Shown here in pieces: positions 12,751 to 26,509 of a stretch of 64,000 nucleotides of DNA; position 1 is the stretch's first letter, and every line of letters starts with the position of its first letter. The notes beneath the pieces were generated by a model that was not told the origin of the DNA, searched no databases, and saw only the letters and a list, made by a program, of their open reading frames with translations. Source of the stretch: Sipunculus nudus (lineage: Eukaryota > Annelida > Sipuncula > Golfingiida > Sipunculidae); NCBI GenBank assembly GCA_026874595.1, contig CM049308.1:92383624-92447623 (forward strand), written 5' to 3'. The position numbers were made by a program, and so were the translations under genes.

Positions 12751-15339
12751 TCGGTGTTTTTTATTATGCTCGCCGAAAAATTTTAAAACGGTCAGCTGGA
12801 TGGTTGGCATTCACACATACATAAACACGGCAACTTGTGACATAATTTAGTTTTGCACACGGATACGTAGTATAGGGTATGAAACAAGATTGACAGGAAA
12901 TCAATTTATTTTCATCACAAAATTCTCGAAAGCCCTCTCTGCAGGGTCTTTCCCAGGATCAGCCCTTGCATTATGAGTAACCCGATTTAGAAACAATCTT
13001 CGTGAATGTAGATTATATACAGACCAGAAAGGCGCACCTGAGGGAAATATTAATACAAAACAAAAAACGGTCAGTACATGGTGCAATATATTTTAAGATA
13101 AAAATATTGTTTTGTAAAGGTCACTCCTACAGGACACCTTTCAAAGGTGTGAACAGCGCCCCGCGTGAAGATGGGAAATCGATAGGTTGTAACACCTGGG
13201 GCGAATCAAAATTATAGGTGCATGCGGTGATAAGGGCAAAATTGTATGCTTCCAGACAGCATGTTATACCTCCAATTTCGTTTTCAAAGATGGCACTTTA
13301 TGGATTCTGGCATCTTTAAACACCTTGATAGATTCTGCATCATTCGGCATACGTATTCCACACTGTTCCACCAACACCTACCGAAATATCATTAGTGATT
13401 TGCATAAATGAAACATTTTTTTTGTTTTTTGATGGGAGCAAAGTTTTTCATGCCCTGCATCCAGTTCAGCGTCACCGCGCCAAGCATGCAGCGAACTATC
13501 ATGCTGAATTCTGCGAATAAAATACAAACTTGCAAAGGAAAGTATCAGAATAATATTGCTACTAAAAGTGATAGGTTATACTGATCAAATATTCGTTTGT
13601 GCACGTTTGCATCCTGAACACAAATTTAAGGAATCAGGTTACTCTCCTTTAATAATAGGCCTAACAGTATTCCATTCCAACGATGAATAGAACTTTGGAG
13701 TAAAAATCATCTTTTCATGTGAAAGGATATATTTCATGAAATAATCATTCACTTCTGATGAAGTATCAACTGAGCGGTGAGCACTGGTTCACCACTACAC
13801 AGCGAGTGCGTCTATAAATCCTGTTGCGGGCCACTGATCACCCAGTGCAGTGTGCATGAAGAAACGCCCTCTGGCGGTATTGGGCCTTGTGACAATCAAA
13901 TATATATATATATTTATTTATTTGTTTCTGTATCGTACACTAGTTATAGGCCTAAATTATGGGCCAATTCGGAACACAGTAATTTACACTGCCCATTTCT
14001 AAAATAATCTTCGTGCTTGATCTGTTTATACCCTAGCCTATGATAAGTTAGGGAATCGTAAATAAAAAAGAGGGGGGGGGGGGGGGGGGGGGGGGAATTT
14101 GCAGCCGAGCGAGTAACCAATAGGATGGAGGTAGGTGTAAGAACTGGAGCATTAATGAAGCACTTTTTCAATAACTAATTTTGTTTCAAATATCTGTATG
14201 CTATAATTATTCGGCGCACCCTCTAATGTTACACGTTAAACAGCGCACCCGCTATACGTTGAATAGCCCAGATCGAAGACAAAGTATCAACACTTTTCAA
14301 CCGACTTTCATTCTTTCCAAAAAAGGGGTTCCAGAAGCATGAGCCCACAGTTGTTATGTAAATATATTTTCCGTTTTGGCTATTTTTTTTCCGCTAATTT
14401 TTAATTTAAATTATAAGGAATGCTCATGTACAAAATATTGAAGCCTCCAAGCTTTGAAAACAACGAAAATGGCATGCTCAGGTAATTGTTATTGTAAAAG
14501 CACATTGTCTTTCTGTAGGTTTCGTAAAAGAATACCCAGCATGAAGATTTTATGAAGTAATTCCATGTATTTATCTTGGACCAAGCACTGCAACCTATTA
14601 AACCAGGTCAAAATTATGGCTCATTTTTATAATTAGTGAACTGACACGTATCCTCTGATTGACTTCCGCGTTAACCCTGAAATGAATGCTTTGTGTTCTG
14701 AGGTGTAGATCTGTATCTTGAAATTATTGCTCACGCTACCCTCAAATATAACATCCAATATACCGTCCTCAGCTCCTCTATTTAGCAAATCAATTCATGA
14801 TGCTTATACACGCATTATGGATATAAACGTGCACCATTATAATACATCGAATGAAACGCAACTTCTTCGTGAATGATGGGTAAAGATCAACCATATCCAC
14901 TGTGTATTCATCTCCTTGATGATTAATTAAACATTTTTAATTATCATAGGAGATCATTAAGATTCCGAGTTTCAGTGCTTATCATCCGGTGTTCTGTGTT
15001 TAAAACTGATGAATGTCTCAATCATGCCAGTTATTTTGCGTTTTGTCATACATGTCTACATCGACTTGTTTCTTCAGTAGGCCAAGGGCAAGGTGAACTA
15101 CTTAAAGTTAAGCCTGCACAGCGTACAGGTTGGCCTCAATGCACGTCAACATTCAGATTGTGCCGAGTATATCTAACAGGTGCGCTTATGACGTTACCAT
15201 TGTGATATTCTCACATTGTAGCTATCCATAATATCCAATATTATGCCTGTGGATTTGATTCTGTCTTTAAAATTGACAATATCCATATTAAAGTCTTCTT
15301 CCTTGCGTTGGAGACAAAACTCCCGCTTCTGGTTTCAGC
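12751..15339. other. Intergenic stretch upstream of MARK
   Basis: No gene is supported. It holds a (TA)n near 13899-13912, a 24-base poly(G) at 14072-14095, and a short pair of related phrases (GGCGCACCCTCTAATGTTACACG and CAGCGCACCCGCTATACG type) at 14213-14265. Confidence 0.4.
14072..14095. repeat. Poly(G) tract, 24 G
   Basis: This is the longest G run in the window. Run length may be unreliable in the assembly. Confidence 0.9.
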
Positions 15340-15470
15340 TGATCGCTCCTGGACTCATGACGTCAGTGACCCAAGCCCGGCCAATCAGGTGCCCGTGTCG
15401 GCCCTGACGTTTGCACACGACCCGCTGATTTGGCGTGGAAGACAAGTCGGCCATCTTAGTCAAGGGCTTC
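15340..15470 (+). promoter_or_regulatory. Candidate promoter of MARK
   Basis: A local CpG-rich stretch lies about 400-500 bp upstream of the MARK start codon. It contains a perfect palindromic cAMP-response element TGACGTCA (15358-15365), a CCAATCAG box (15381-15388), a second half-CRE TGACGT (15405-15410) and a YY1-like CCATCTT (15451-15457). There is no TATA box, which fits a housekeeping-type promoter. The transcription start cannot be placed exactly but is likely just downstream. Confidence 0.55.
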
Positions 15471-15626
15471 CCTGAAATTTTTTATTTGAAGCCATGAAAC
15501 CACGTTAAAAAGAGAATTTCTGTTCGGTTTGACTGACTATTTCTTAAGCCTCAGTGTATGGAAGGTTAAGGGCCACCCATCTGCAGACAGCGGAAGTGGA
15601 TAACTGCTCTGAATGCTTGGATATCC

Positions 15627-15839
15627 ATGTTCTTTGTGGGGCAACCGGCTCGAGATTTTGACGTCTCTGTGAATTCGGGTGCTACGACAGGGTTGTTATT
15701 TGCACTTCCGAGGTGTCACATGCAGCAAAAGGGTTCGCTACAACTAAGATTAAGACCTACAGCTTGTATTGCACTCAATGGTCTTGTTTATAAACAAGGA
15801 AATTGTCCTTATTTTGTGTTACCACGGGACGTAATTTAA
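15627..15839 (+). promoter_or_regulatory. Upstream ORF in the putative MARK 5' leader
   Basis: An ATG-started frame of 70 codons ends with TAA at 15837-15839, only 8 nt before the MARK ATG at 15848. A tiny earlier uORF (ATG at about 15494, four codons) is also present. If the leader is unspliced these would reduce or tune initiation at the main start. Part of the stretch could instead be a 5'-UTR intron. The peptide resembles no family I know. Confidence 0.35.
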
Positions 15840-15847
15840 TATTCAAA

Positions 15848-15919
15848 ATGTCGACAACCAGGAATGCAGGGGTTCTACAAACGGTCCACGAATCTGTGAC
15901 ATCTGATCACAAAAACAAG
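15848..15919 (+). CDS. MARK: MARK/PAR-1 kinase, coding exon 1
   Basis: This exon encodes residues 1-24 (beginning MSTTRNAGVLQTVHESV), the variable N-terminal header of MARK/PAR-1 kinases. It ends in AAG followed by the donor GTAAAT, phase 0, and joins in frame to exon 2 at 21276. The ATG has A at -3. It is the first in-frame ATG after an in-frame TAA at 15791-15793, so the start is well supported. The MST... opening followed by an acidic Ser-rich header matches the family style as I recall it. The header is not catalytic. The exon lies about 400 bp downstream of the CpG-rich promoter. Confidence 0.8.
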
Positions 15920-18900
15920 GTAAATATGACAAAGATGCCCCTCCTAGTCCGTCTCCTGATCCTCTTTCACACCTCTGTATCACTGTTTACCTATCCTAGG
16001 AGAGAACCCCTTTCCCTGGACCCCCACCCCTTTTCGCGACCCCAGTCCAGGCTTCAGTGAAATTAACATTTGCAGTGTGCAGCGAAGTTTACTGATCGTC
16101 CGAAAGGTGTGATTGTGCGATAAAAAAGTTTTTTTATTCACCTTTAATATAGTGAAATAACTGAAAAGAAGTCTTTACAGAGAGTGGATGGGTCCTGGTG
16201 AAATAGCTGTGAACATCAATATTACATGACCTCATGAAATGTTTGATTAAAAACGCTTTTATTGAAAGAAAAGTGGCCAGGTGGCTGCTGCCAACTAACA
16301 TGAGTTGATTTTTGTCTAACATTTTGCAGTTTCTGCATTTGCCAAGCATTTACACTTTTACAGTCACTGTTATGTTAGAATGACAGCCGGTCACCCTTGA
16401 ACACGAAGTATTCTTCATCTTGTCATAATAACCAGAAATTAAAATGTTTACAAAGTGATGTATTTCATCCAGTGACTGTTTTTATCAGTAAATGTTATGT
16501 TTGGATATTTTTTAATGTGCTTTCTTGCATCGCCAAATAATAAATGGTACAAGCAATATTTCATTGAAGTGGAAAATTGGTTGAGCCTCTGAAATGGGTA
16601 TCATTCATACAACATATATAAACAATAAATATACCTGATATCTGAGATTATTAAGATTTGTGAGTTGATTTAGTGATGAACTAATCTGTAATCATCACCA
16701 GTTTGCACATTCTGATTTGCTTTCCATATTTCACATCTGATCATTAATACAGGGTGGAATCACACCTGAAAATGTTTTCAGCATTTCTGTTTCTGTCCTG
16801 CAGTCATCCACTCAGAAAAGCCCCAAATCGCGCCCAGGTGATATCACTGGCAGGGTTACCACCCCAAAAGCTGCAATACCCCGAAAACAGGTTGGTTGAT
16901 GATGTCCTGGCCTGCACAGATCAAAGGGACATTAAAGTTTTAATTCATACCTTTCTTATTGGCTTGCTTCCAGTGCACACATATCTATGCACATGAATTG
17001 TCCAGCATTTAAGTTCATTGTAAGGTAATTGGGGCAAAGTACAAAGTCTGATTGCCCACCTAAGTGCACCTCAAACAGACAGGAAATATTATTTGGTGAA
17101 TTAGCAAGGATTACAATCACTGTTGGAGCCATGGTAAGCATTAAACAAAATTAAAGCATTGGTAATTGAATACATTTCAATTTGTTATGATAAATATTAC
17201 AATTTACCTTCTGGTAATTTAATTAAGAGTTCATAAGAAATCTGCAGAGGAAAATTTATATTGCACTCTTGAGATCTCATGTGCAGTTGATAACTGACTA
17301 GTTAACTAATGCATGAATAACAAGGGATTAGGGGTTTTGTAGAGAAAGAGTTGAATTACAGTGCACATGCTTTTGCTTGCAGCATGCTAACCTCAAACAC
17401 TTGTTTGCCAGTGCCTGGAGCATACGTATTTTAATGTTAACTGGTTTATTTTACAATACATAAAATTTGTTTTCACCTGTTTTGTTAGCTACTTTTATTT
17501 TGTCCATCTCTGCTGCATTGATGTTTGTTTCACAGCTGCCTGAAACCTGACCAGTTTTCAGATTCCTTCAAGGCTTCTGTTCTTGTCATCCTTTTGTTAC
17601 CATTGCTGCTTACTTTGCAATGTTTAATATATATGCTCCATATTTCTGAAAACCATAGTTTGAAAATTGTCATTAGAAATTACATGCTTTCAAATACCAG
17701 TCCCTCTTCCTTGTTACCTGAAGAGGTACATGCTGGTGTCTTTTGTGACCCCACTAGACTTTGGTAATAGACAATAAATTTAAAAGGATCATTTGGCTCA
17801 ATTGCCAGAATAACATGATCCATATGAATGGAGCTCTAAGCAGGCCATACAATATACTTCTGTGGCAGACTCTGCAGACCTCCTGTTGAACAAATGCCAA
17901 CTCCTGTTGCATCCAAAGTGAAAACTCATGTTTTCTTCCATCTTAAGCACAAAATTATGCTTGTTTTAAGTGTGAAAATCCCCATGCAAGTCAGTAGCGT
18001 ACATGATGGACAGTCTTATTTGTTACTAATGGTGCCCATAATCTCCAAAACCTTCCCATGTTTTGTAGTTTTATTGCAGTTTTGCAGTGATTGTTCATAA
18101 GAAAGACATTTTTTGCACCACAAGCAAGGATGCATGTTATTTGAATACAAGCTTGAAATTTGGATAGCATTAGTGAATGAATTTATATGCCACTGTTACG
18201 CTTGCATGATCAGTGCAGTCTGTTTTGATTCCCATCAGCATATTAATACCAAGACTGCACAATGCCTCCTGTAGGCCTTCATGTATCACACCCAGGTAAC
18301 CTGCCTGGGGTATGGAGATAAGAAATATGATGTCACACATTGGAGAAACCCACTTATGATATCAGGGATGAGGAAAACTAAAAAATAACCATGTAGAAAA
18401 ATCAGAATTAATAATGGTGTTTAACAGTCACCATGTCTCATTATGATAACACTTGCTGACCCAGTTTTTGGATGAAAGCATAGTGCTTTTGAATTGTACC
18501 TTTCAGAAATGGGATGGTCCATAAGTCTCTTTATACTGAGAAGCTTTCAGATATAGTGTGGTAAAGTGTAATACAGTATGTTTCAGATCTGATTTGATGA
18601 AAGTGTTAATATAGAAGGTAGTTTGGCTGGTGGAGCCTGTGTTCCTCAAAACATTTTTTGAATAAAACCTTGGGTTTGTTGTTCTATACTAGTATACCAT
18701 CCTGCCTGACTAATATATTATATAATTTATTTTGCAGGTTAACTCTTGGACTGCTTGTTTTGTGTCTTCATGTGTACAAAATTTTATTTCAGTCCCATCA
18801 TCAGACAATTTGATGATTCAGGACATGATTGTATTTCAGTTTTCTTATGACATGTACTCAAAGTTACACTACTTTTGTCACACATACTGAATCTTACACT

Positions 18901-21275
18901 TCTGTGTCATGTGTTACTGCATGGTGTTTCTGTAATATGTGCAGTGAAATCTCTCCTGATGGCCACCAAGCTATCATGACCACCTTGCTAAGACCACTTT
19001 TGTTTGGTCCCAGACTGATGGTAAATCATCACTAAAACACTTTAAAATCATGGTGGTTGTTTAACAAGATTTCACTGTATTTGCTTAACATTATGAATTT
19101 ATAATGATAAAAGTGCCTAATCTCTTACCTTTTGGAAAAGAATTTATATGATTTCTGGCGTCCTCTGTGTATAGATTTATAATCTAAAGGTAATTTTGGT
19201 TGTGAAAAATTCTTATAAAGCCTTCTGGGAGGATGTGTTAATTCTTTATCAACATGTTTGTAAACAAAGCAATGTTGACAAATAGGGAAAAAAAACAGGT
19301 AACCTGAGGTGGTAGGTTGAGCCATGCGGAGGTAGAAAGGTCACTTGTTGCAAAACACAATTTGCATATAGCTCTTCCTTATCTGACTTGCTGCCAGATA
19401 CCCTTTTTGAATTTGCTTTATTATTTTGGTGGGCCCCTACATATTATAAACATGTTGATATAAAACAGGCAGCCTGTGTGTGGTGATATCAACATTTTTC
19501 TGGACTTTTTATGAAAGCTCCAAGGGAGAACCTTTAGTTTATAATGGTCAGATAGGTCGTTGGGGCTCCTTAAGGCAACATCAGCACAAGTTTCTTAAGA
19601 AATAGCAGTTTATGATATTTCTTGTATTTAGTTTTCATTATATTTTTTTAGACAAAGTAAGAGAAGAGAAGGAAAGTTTGTTCTGGAAAGAGACCACAGG
19701 CTCAAAGTTCCTGCAATACAATATAATTAAAAAAATAGAAATACATGCTTCAAGTAAACAGAGAACTCCCTTTCAATTTGCATACCTACAACCAGATTGT
19801 TAGAGACCAGTGTACTTATTAAGCTGATCCTCTGTGACAGTTACTTCAGTAAGTTATATCTCCATGTTTTGAATTTAAAGCCATGGTGATAGGGCACTTT
19901 GCTACAAAATGACTAAAACTGATCACAAAAACTTTTAAGTTACTTACAGGGTTATTGCTAGACAAAATATTAGTGCCAGCTAAATTTACAGACACTGGCA
20001 AAGCAAGAGGAGATGGTCACGGCCAGGGGGGTCACTGCGAGGAAGCCCATCCCTGCTACCCCCTACTGGCACCCACCAGCGTGGCTATAACCTTGGTTAC
20101 TAATCATTAATACATTTTCTAGGTTGTAGTATCATATCAATAACACAAGAACAAAAGCAACATTGAACCAACTTTGGAATTAGACCTTGTTGCACCCTGT
20201 CTTTACATACAACCTTTTCAGTGCTAATCTGATTTGCCTGACTTATCTAGTGTCCCATTTCCACCTAGTTTGAGTTGTAAAGTCCTTTTATATATTGCCC
20301 TGTGTAAATTGGGGGAAAGAAAGGTGCACATAATCCATAATAAGCATAATCTTTTATTCCATCCAGCATTGGTAGAATTCATTTGTGATGCCCCATGGTG
20401 TGTTCATGTCATCAAAGTAAGATAAACAACCATCAGTACTAATGAATTAAAGATTATTAAAGTGTGAATGATATGGCATCATGGTAGGTATTATTATCTG
20501 TAACTTTTCTTTTTTTTATAAAAATTTATTTTATAAGATGTGTTTTAATAACCACACTGTTATGTGATGCTTGGCATGCTCCCCATGCTTTAGCAGTGTG
20601 AAATGATTGTCCCTTTTTTGTTCATACTTAATACCAACCTTACTAAGTTATATTTGTAATAAATATGCAGGAAGCTTGCTTTTGTGTAAATAAAATTTTT
20701 ATAAATTGTTATAAATGACCTTAAACACTAAGGTGTCAGTAAAAGATCCATCAGTTTTTTTAAACAAATAGGCTTTTTATTAACTTTAATAATTAATGAA
20801 TTATCTATTGCCTTTTTAAAGTTTGTCTTTCACCTGTGTAAATAATTCAGCAGGTGCAAATGAAAAAGTTCAGGTAGGTTTGTAACTGGGGAAAAGGAGC
20901 AGGTAAATCAACAGAGCTGAACTTGACATTGTTGCTCATTTGCAGTTAATTGATTAGTAAATGTGTATTATTAATTTATAATTGTTGGTTTTATGCTGGA
21001 TAATATATGCATGCAATTAATGGTTGTTAGGTTTTCACTACTAAACAACTATGTAACAACCACGGTGCTTGGTATTTGATTACCTTCCATCGTGTAGAAC
21101 ATACTGACATCAGCACCATTTGATTCTAATGTAAACCATCACACTCGCATGTGTGTGAGGGAGCTTGATGGTGTTATATTCTTTGTAGGATACACTTATA
21201 GGAATGGTTGACACTCTAGCGGATGGTCACTTCTTTGTACATGAGGTGAAACCTTCAATATTTTGTTGCTTTCAG
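15920..21275 (+). other. MARK intron 1
   Basis: The intron is 5356 bp, from donor GTAAAT to acceptor TTGCTTTCAG. It is AT-rich with few CpGs. Apart from the dispersed repeat at 19131-19503 I see no recognisable element, and its open frames look like chance. Confidence 0.75.
19131..19503 (+). repeat. Dispersed repeat, copy 1 (pairs with 52530-52823)
   Basis: Shared landmarks in the same order with 52530-52823 are GGAAAAG, CCTCTGTG, a poly(A) run after a CAAA(C/T)A piece, GTTGCAAAA, GACTTGC(T/A)GCCAG, TTATTTTG, GGGCCC and CAGCCTGTGTGTGGTG followed by TTTTCTGG. The homology is degenerate but collinear over about 300-370 bp. The family is unknown. Confidence 0.7.
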
Positions 21276-21428
21276 GGTACAGATGACAATGCTAACCCCA
21301 GAATATCGTCCTCGCGAGGGAGGACGGCCGATGAGCCACACATAGGGAAATACCGGCTCATCAAAACCATTGGCAAGGGCAACTTTGCCAAGGTGAAATT
21401 AGCCAAACATGTGCCAACAGGAAAGGAG
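21276..21428 (+). CDS. MARK: MARK/PAR-1 kinase, exon 2 (linker and glycine loop)
   Basis: 51 codons, residues 25-75, with phase 0 at both ends (acceptor TTTCAG, donor GTAAGT). A Ser/Arg-rich linker leads into [17 protein letters not shown], the start of the kinase N-lobe. The ATP-binding glycine loop G57-K-G-N-F-A-K-V64 is intact, followed by the beta-2 strand and PTGKE. This reading is nearly family-consensus for MARK/PAR-1 kinases, which phosphorylate KXGS motifs of microtubule-associated proteins, act in cell polarity and are activated by LKB1 on the T-loop (established knowledge). The gene continues into exon 3 at 26510. Confidence 0.96.
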
Positions 21429-24400
21429 GTAAGTTTTGTTTAAAAAAAAAGTCTTAATTTATCATTGTCTATTTACGTCTTTGTTTAGTTCTATGCAGCA
21501 GTCTTTATTGTCAACAGGTGACTCACAGTCTAGAGTAGACACTGTGCTGACTGCGTTTTGCCATTGAGTGGTGTTTGTATGGATAAACTAAGATCTGCCA
21601 CCATTGCAAAGTTAGAAATCAAGTCTAGGATTAGTATTTTCTTGAATGGGTGTTAAACATGTTGAGAAATAATTTTAATAATTCCAGGGGTCAGTGATAC
21701 ACTGCTTAGAGCCTGACATCATATTAAATTTGTCATTAAGCTGTTGACTCTTGGGTATATTAAGCCAAAAGCATAAATTATTGACTCCCATTTTCAAAAT
21801 CAGCATTCTGTTGCTCATACTGCACAACCATTTGGGATGGAAACAACAAGTATAGCAGTGAAAGGCACATTTTTCTGTGAATGTGTTCATATTGAATCTT
21901 CCGAACCCAAAAGTTTATAAATTCAGATTGGTACTTGACGTCCAAGATTCCAAGCACTATAGCCTGATGGCTCCTGATTCAGCAACTTTGTCTCTGGAAA
22001 GTAGGTCACAATGAACTCTTTACACTAGAGTTCCAGCAACTTTTAAACATTATTTGCAACTTGTAGCCACAAAGGGACGTCACTGCTCCAAGTGCTTTGT
22101 ATTGCTTTTGTGAATTTGCTTCCATCATGATGTATCAATTGCAGCTAATGAACAATGTCGTGGTTGTATTTAGTTTTCATTAACAATACAAAGGATGCAT
22201 ATATAGAGTGGCACAATTCACTGTTTAGTTGCTGGCAGTGAATTATTTGTAAAAAAAACAGTTGCCAGCTTTGATAACCTCTTTAGAAAAAAGAATACTG
22301 GTTACAGCTGAAATGGTTGTGACCTTGTTTGCTCCTTAAATTGAAACCATTGTATTACTATTAATGATGGTATTATTCATGTATTCCCTGAGAGTAGTAC
22401 CTCATTAAAAGTGTCCTCTCTGTCCGGCCTGTTATGATTGATTTTGGCTTTATAAATTAGACATTGTCTGTGCACCTTTAAAGCATGCTCTTAATAAAGC
22501 AGACAAACTGGACTAGAGTTCTCTAATATATTCTTGGGTCATATTTCACATGTATTTCCAATCTTTTTGTGTCAGGTGCTGTATTTCTACCTTCAGGCCT
22601 GTGCTGCTATTTCTTACCAAGCTACAATTTTTATAAATTGACTGTGGTACTCATGAAGTCTGATGTCTCTTTCTCCACTTGAGCCAACTAACTGAGACCT
22701 TATTCACAGATACACAACTGGCCAGTAGACAGGCAGTTCAGAAATAGGATCAGAATTAAACAACAAACTTGAACAATGGAAATAATAGCTGCTTTAGTAA
22801 CCCTTCTAAGAGACAAAAACAGAGATTTTTGTTTAAATTATTTCATTGTGCAGGTAATTGACAACAGATAATGTCTTACCTGTGTTTTTGTTAAAGTCTG
22901 TCTGTTATTTGGATAGCTTAGACCCAAATTATAGCTGATGGAATATATGATCTTATTTTCCTGCTTTCGGGAACCAGCCAGAATAATTGGACTCAAGATA
23001 AAAAAAACGTACTGTGTGTACAGTGTTTATTTTTACCTAAGTCTTGAGTTCATGACCTGGAGCTTTGAAGTACATCAAGTTCAAATATGACAACTGATTA
23101 TGAAAAAAGTGAAACACACTTAACCAGCTCTGAACACAACCATTTGTATGGCTTTTACATTCATTTCATGAATAAATGTGTAAATTGATTGGTCTTCTAA
23201 CATGACCAATGACTGCCATGTTTATTGGCCCTTGGTGGTCATGCATTTTGCTGAGATGTATATGATTACACAGGAAGGCTGCCATAAATAAGTATTGTAA
23301 TTTATACTGGCTGGTAGTAATTTTAGGCTTTGTTCAGGACTTGTTTCTTATTCAGATATTTATATGGTATTTTAGTCTGACAATCTTAAGGTGAGTCAAT
23401 GCAAAGTCGATGAAGTCATCATTTAATTATTATTTTTTTTTTTACTTTGGCATTAGTTATATTCATTGAAATGGAAATTTTTAAGTGTATCTCTCTCTCT
23501 CTCTCTCTCTGCCTCTGTCTCTGTCTCTTGGACATGATTGCCCAAGATCACTCTAAAATGCACTGAATTTCATGGGCATGTAGCTTGACTCTTTACCTTT
23601 ATTATTGTGTTGCTGGTACAAAAACCTTGCCAAAAACGGCACATGCCTGGGACACTTGCGTAATCTTGTTAACAATGGTTTACAACAGCATGGCATCACA
23701 GAGCACCTTTGTCACCCATCACAATTTCATTACTTGTCTTAAAACATGGGAAGGTTAGGAGAAGAGAAAATCTCATTTGCATATATGCTCCTCACGCAGC
23801 AGTTATACACAGCAGTCATCCTGGACAGGCTTTGTTTTAACTTCTGCATTGTTAAGCAAGATTCTCTGGGTGCCACCACCAGGGTTGGCACAGAACAAAG
23901 ACGTGACACCTGTTATCATTTTTCTGATTTTTGGCCTGTTGCAGAACCTGTGTTTACAATAGGATCAACAAGAGTTGGTATCCCTTGTTTAAAATTTGAA
24001 ACTGGATGATCAGTGTGATACCACACACCCATTGGTCTGATTACCATTATTCGCTCTGCCAGCCCTGGTGGTGAAACCCGGAGAATCTTGCTGTACATAG
24101 CAGCGGTTAAAGTGGGAGTTATGTAATTTGCATACAGCCCTAACGGTAACATAATTATAAGACATCAATTGGTTTGCACTCATTAAACATAGATGGAACA
24201 TCAGGAGTAAGTCTGGTTATTTTGCATCATGGGTCATCATTGTATCTGTATGTGTGTATTCAGGTTGTTTGTCATTGGCATAACAGACCCTTATATCTGT
24301 GATAATAACACGTAGGTGGTTGATTTCAGTTTTCATCCAGGCCTTTAATAATCTCATCATCATTGTGTCAGAGTGTGTGATAAAGCAGGTAGAAGTTTCA

Positions 24401-26509
24401 CTACTTCCTTATTCAAGTTTTCAAAACCAGCATGATTTTCATATGATGAATTCTGTGGTTTTAATTTATTCAAATGTTAATGTTATCTATAACCACGTTA
24501 GTCGAGTCTGAGTTGCAGGCACACTTGACATTTATATGAAAAGTTATATGTATTACAGGTATTTTACTGCTGGGTTTTGATGAGGTCTCTGTACCCAGCT
24601 GGGCATATTTTCCACTTTCATCTATTCTTTTCAAGCTTTTTTTTGTCAAAGAATGCCACAAGGAATGCCATCAAATGTTCTCTACAGTGACTCTGTTTTT
24701 AATTTAAGCATGATTGTATAGCAATTTTTCTATCCCTTTCAATAAGAATATTAATAAAAGGTGCACTCAGTTTATCCCAGTATCAAATGGCATGATATGG
24801 CACTGAGAAAAGATAAGATGCAAAGCTGTACACAGAAATAAGTAAAGTGCAAACTTTATACTCTAACAGTTAACATATATGTTTAAAGTTGAATATTGAT
24901 TTTGTAGGCTATGGCTAATGCCAGGAACATTATCAAATAAGTTTGTTATTTAGTTATGTAAGGAATAAGCTGGAACTTTCACTTTTTCCTTTTGAACTGA
25001 CAAAATATTGTCTGTTCAAAATGTATTCTGTCAGATTATTGGAAGTATAGATTTATTGAATGTGGTCCTATCACTAACCCAGTGTTCCAGATTGCAGGGA
25101 AATATAGCCACTCAGGTGTCAACAAATGTTTCTAATTAGCCCGGTTTTCTGTGCAGTTTCACCAGTGGATACATTTAGAAGTATATTCTGCTTGTAATGT
25201 AGAGATGAAGCAGAATTCCCCCAAGTTGTCAGTTATATTCACCCATCTGTATTGCTGATACACACAAGAGCATACTTGATACATTTATTGTATAAACATT
25301 AATGTAAACACAGAATGTGATGCAGATTCACATGTTTAATATAACATTACCTATAAACTTAATTACTACTAGTACATTGAGCATACATAGTACTTTAACA
25401 AGGTAACCCGATACAGTTTACCAGACCAGTTACTCTGGATTAGATATCTTTTAAAACTTAGACCATCAGCCATTGATCCAGTCCATGCCGCACTGTTACT
25501 GGCATGTGTTGCCTGCTTATTTATCGCCATATTCAGCCTAGGTCTGATTTGCATAATGAATTAGATAAGAGAAATAGTGTTGCATATTAATGAGGATCAG
25601 GCTGAATTCTTTGGTTATGGACTTGTTACACAGCTGGCAAACCATTCATTCAGGTTTAGTCACTGGATATTATCATGTTACTTTGACCTCTGGATTGCTA
25701 TGCTGATGTGGAGAGGAATTATAAATGTCATTAGCTCATGATAGTAACCCTCTATATTTCCTTTGAACCTGTGGATTCATATTGATTATTTGATGTTGGC
25801 TTTCGAAGTGGGGCCAGCATGAGAGATGCATATATGAATAAGTGTTTGAAATACATTTTTTACCTAATAAATACTATACCACTTGAACAATTAGTTTCAG
25901 ATGGATGCTGAAGGTCAAATGGTTGATACTTTGCTGTTTCTAATTTCATCGTCATCGTGCTCCTTTTTCATTGTACATCAAGGGATAATCATGCTGTTTG
26001 TTTAAAAAATAATAAAAAAAAGATAAATTATGGTGACTGAAAATTGTATTTCTGATATTTTATTGATTATCTTGAATCCCCTGCTGGCATACCATAGACT
26101 ACAGCTGAGCTTTTGCTGACATGTTCTGTCTTGCTGTGCACACGTCTAAATATGTCCATGGAAGGCTTGTATGAACCTTTTGGAAATGTCTGCCCAGCCA
26201 CTCTGTATTTCTGTGATACTGAATGCAAAAGATGCAGTTACTGCAAGTGGCAGATGATGACATATCCCTATTATTATTTGGCTTGTGTTTCTCAAACACT
26301 TCATCAATTCCAGAATATGGATCAGGTATAGTCTTGAACTACTAAAACATAATTTAACATTAATCAGCTGGAGTAAGGAATTGACAGGAATGTATATGTG
26401 TTGCAGATTTGTCAGTTGCCAGGTATGTTGATTAAATTTGATGTCAAATGTTGGCTCATCTTACATTTTTTTAGACTGTTACTTAACACATTTTGCACTT
26501 ATCTTTCAG
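21429..26509 (+). other. MARK intron 2
   Basis: The intron is 5081 bp, from donor GTAAGT to acceptor TATCTTTCAG. It contains a (TC)n run (23490-23510) and an inverted-repeat element (23835-24111). No other structure or coding signal is recognised. Confidence 0.8.
23835..24111. mobile_element. Inverted-repeat (MITE-like) element
   Basis: The left arm 23835-23890 and right arm 24057-24111 are reverse complements with scattered mismatches. The right arm read on the minus strand has CAAGATTCTC, CACCACCAGGG and TGGCA in the same order and spacing as the left arm. About 165 bp separates the arms. Weak similarity (TTTGCATA / TATGCAAA) suggests the element extends to roughly 23765-24150. No target-site duplication or transposase is seen, so it would be non-autonomous. 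A simple inverted duplication is the alternative. Confidence 0.6.

Noticed and set aside
15803-15847. In-frame upstream extension of MARK exon 1
   Set aside because: The frame is open back to a TAA at 15791, but the extension has no ATG (it would start at TTG). The ATG at 15848 is preferred.
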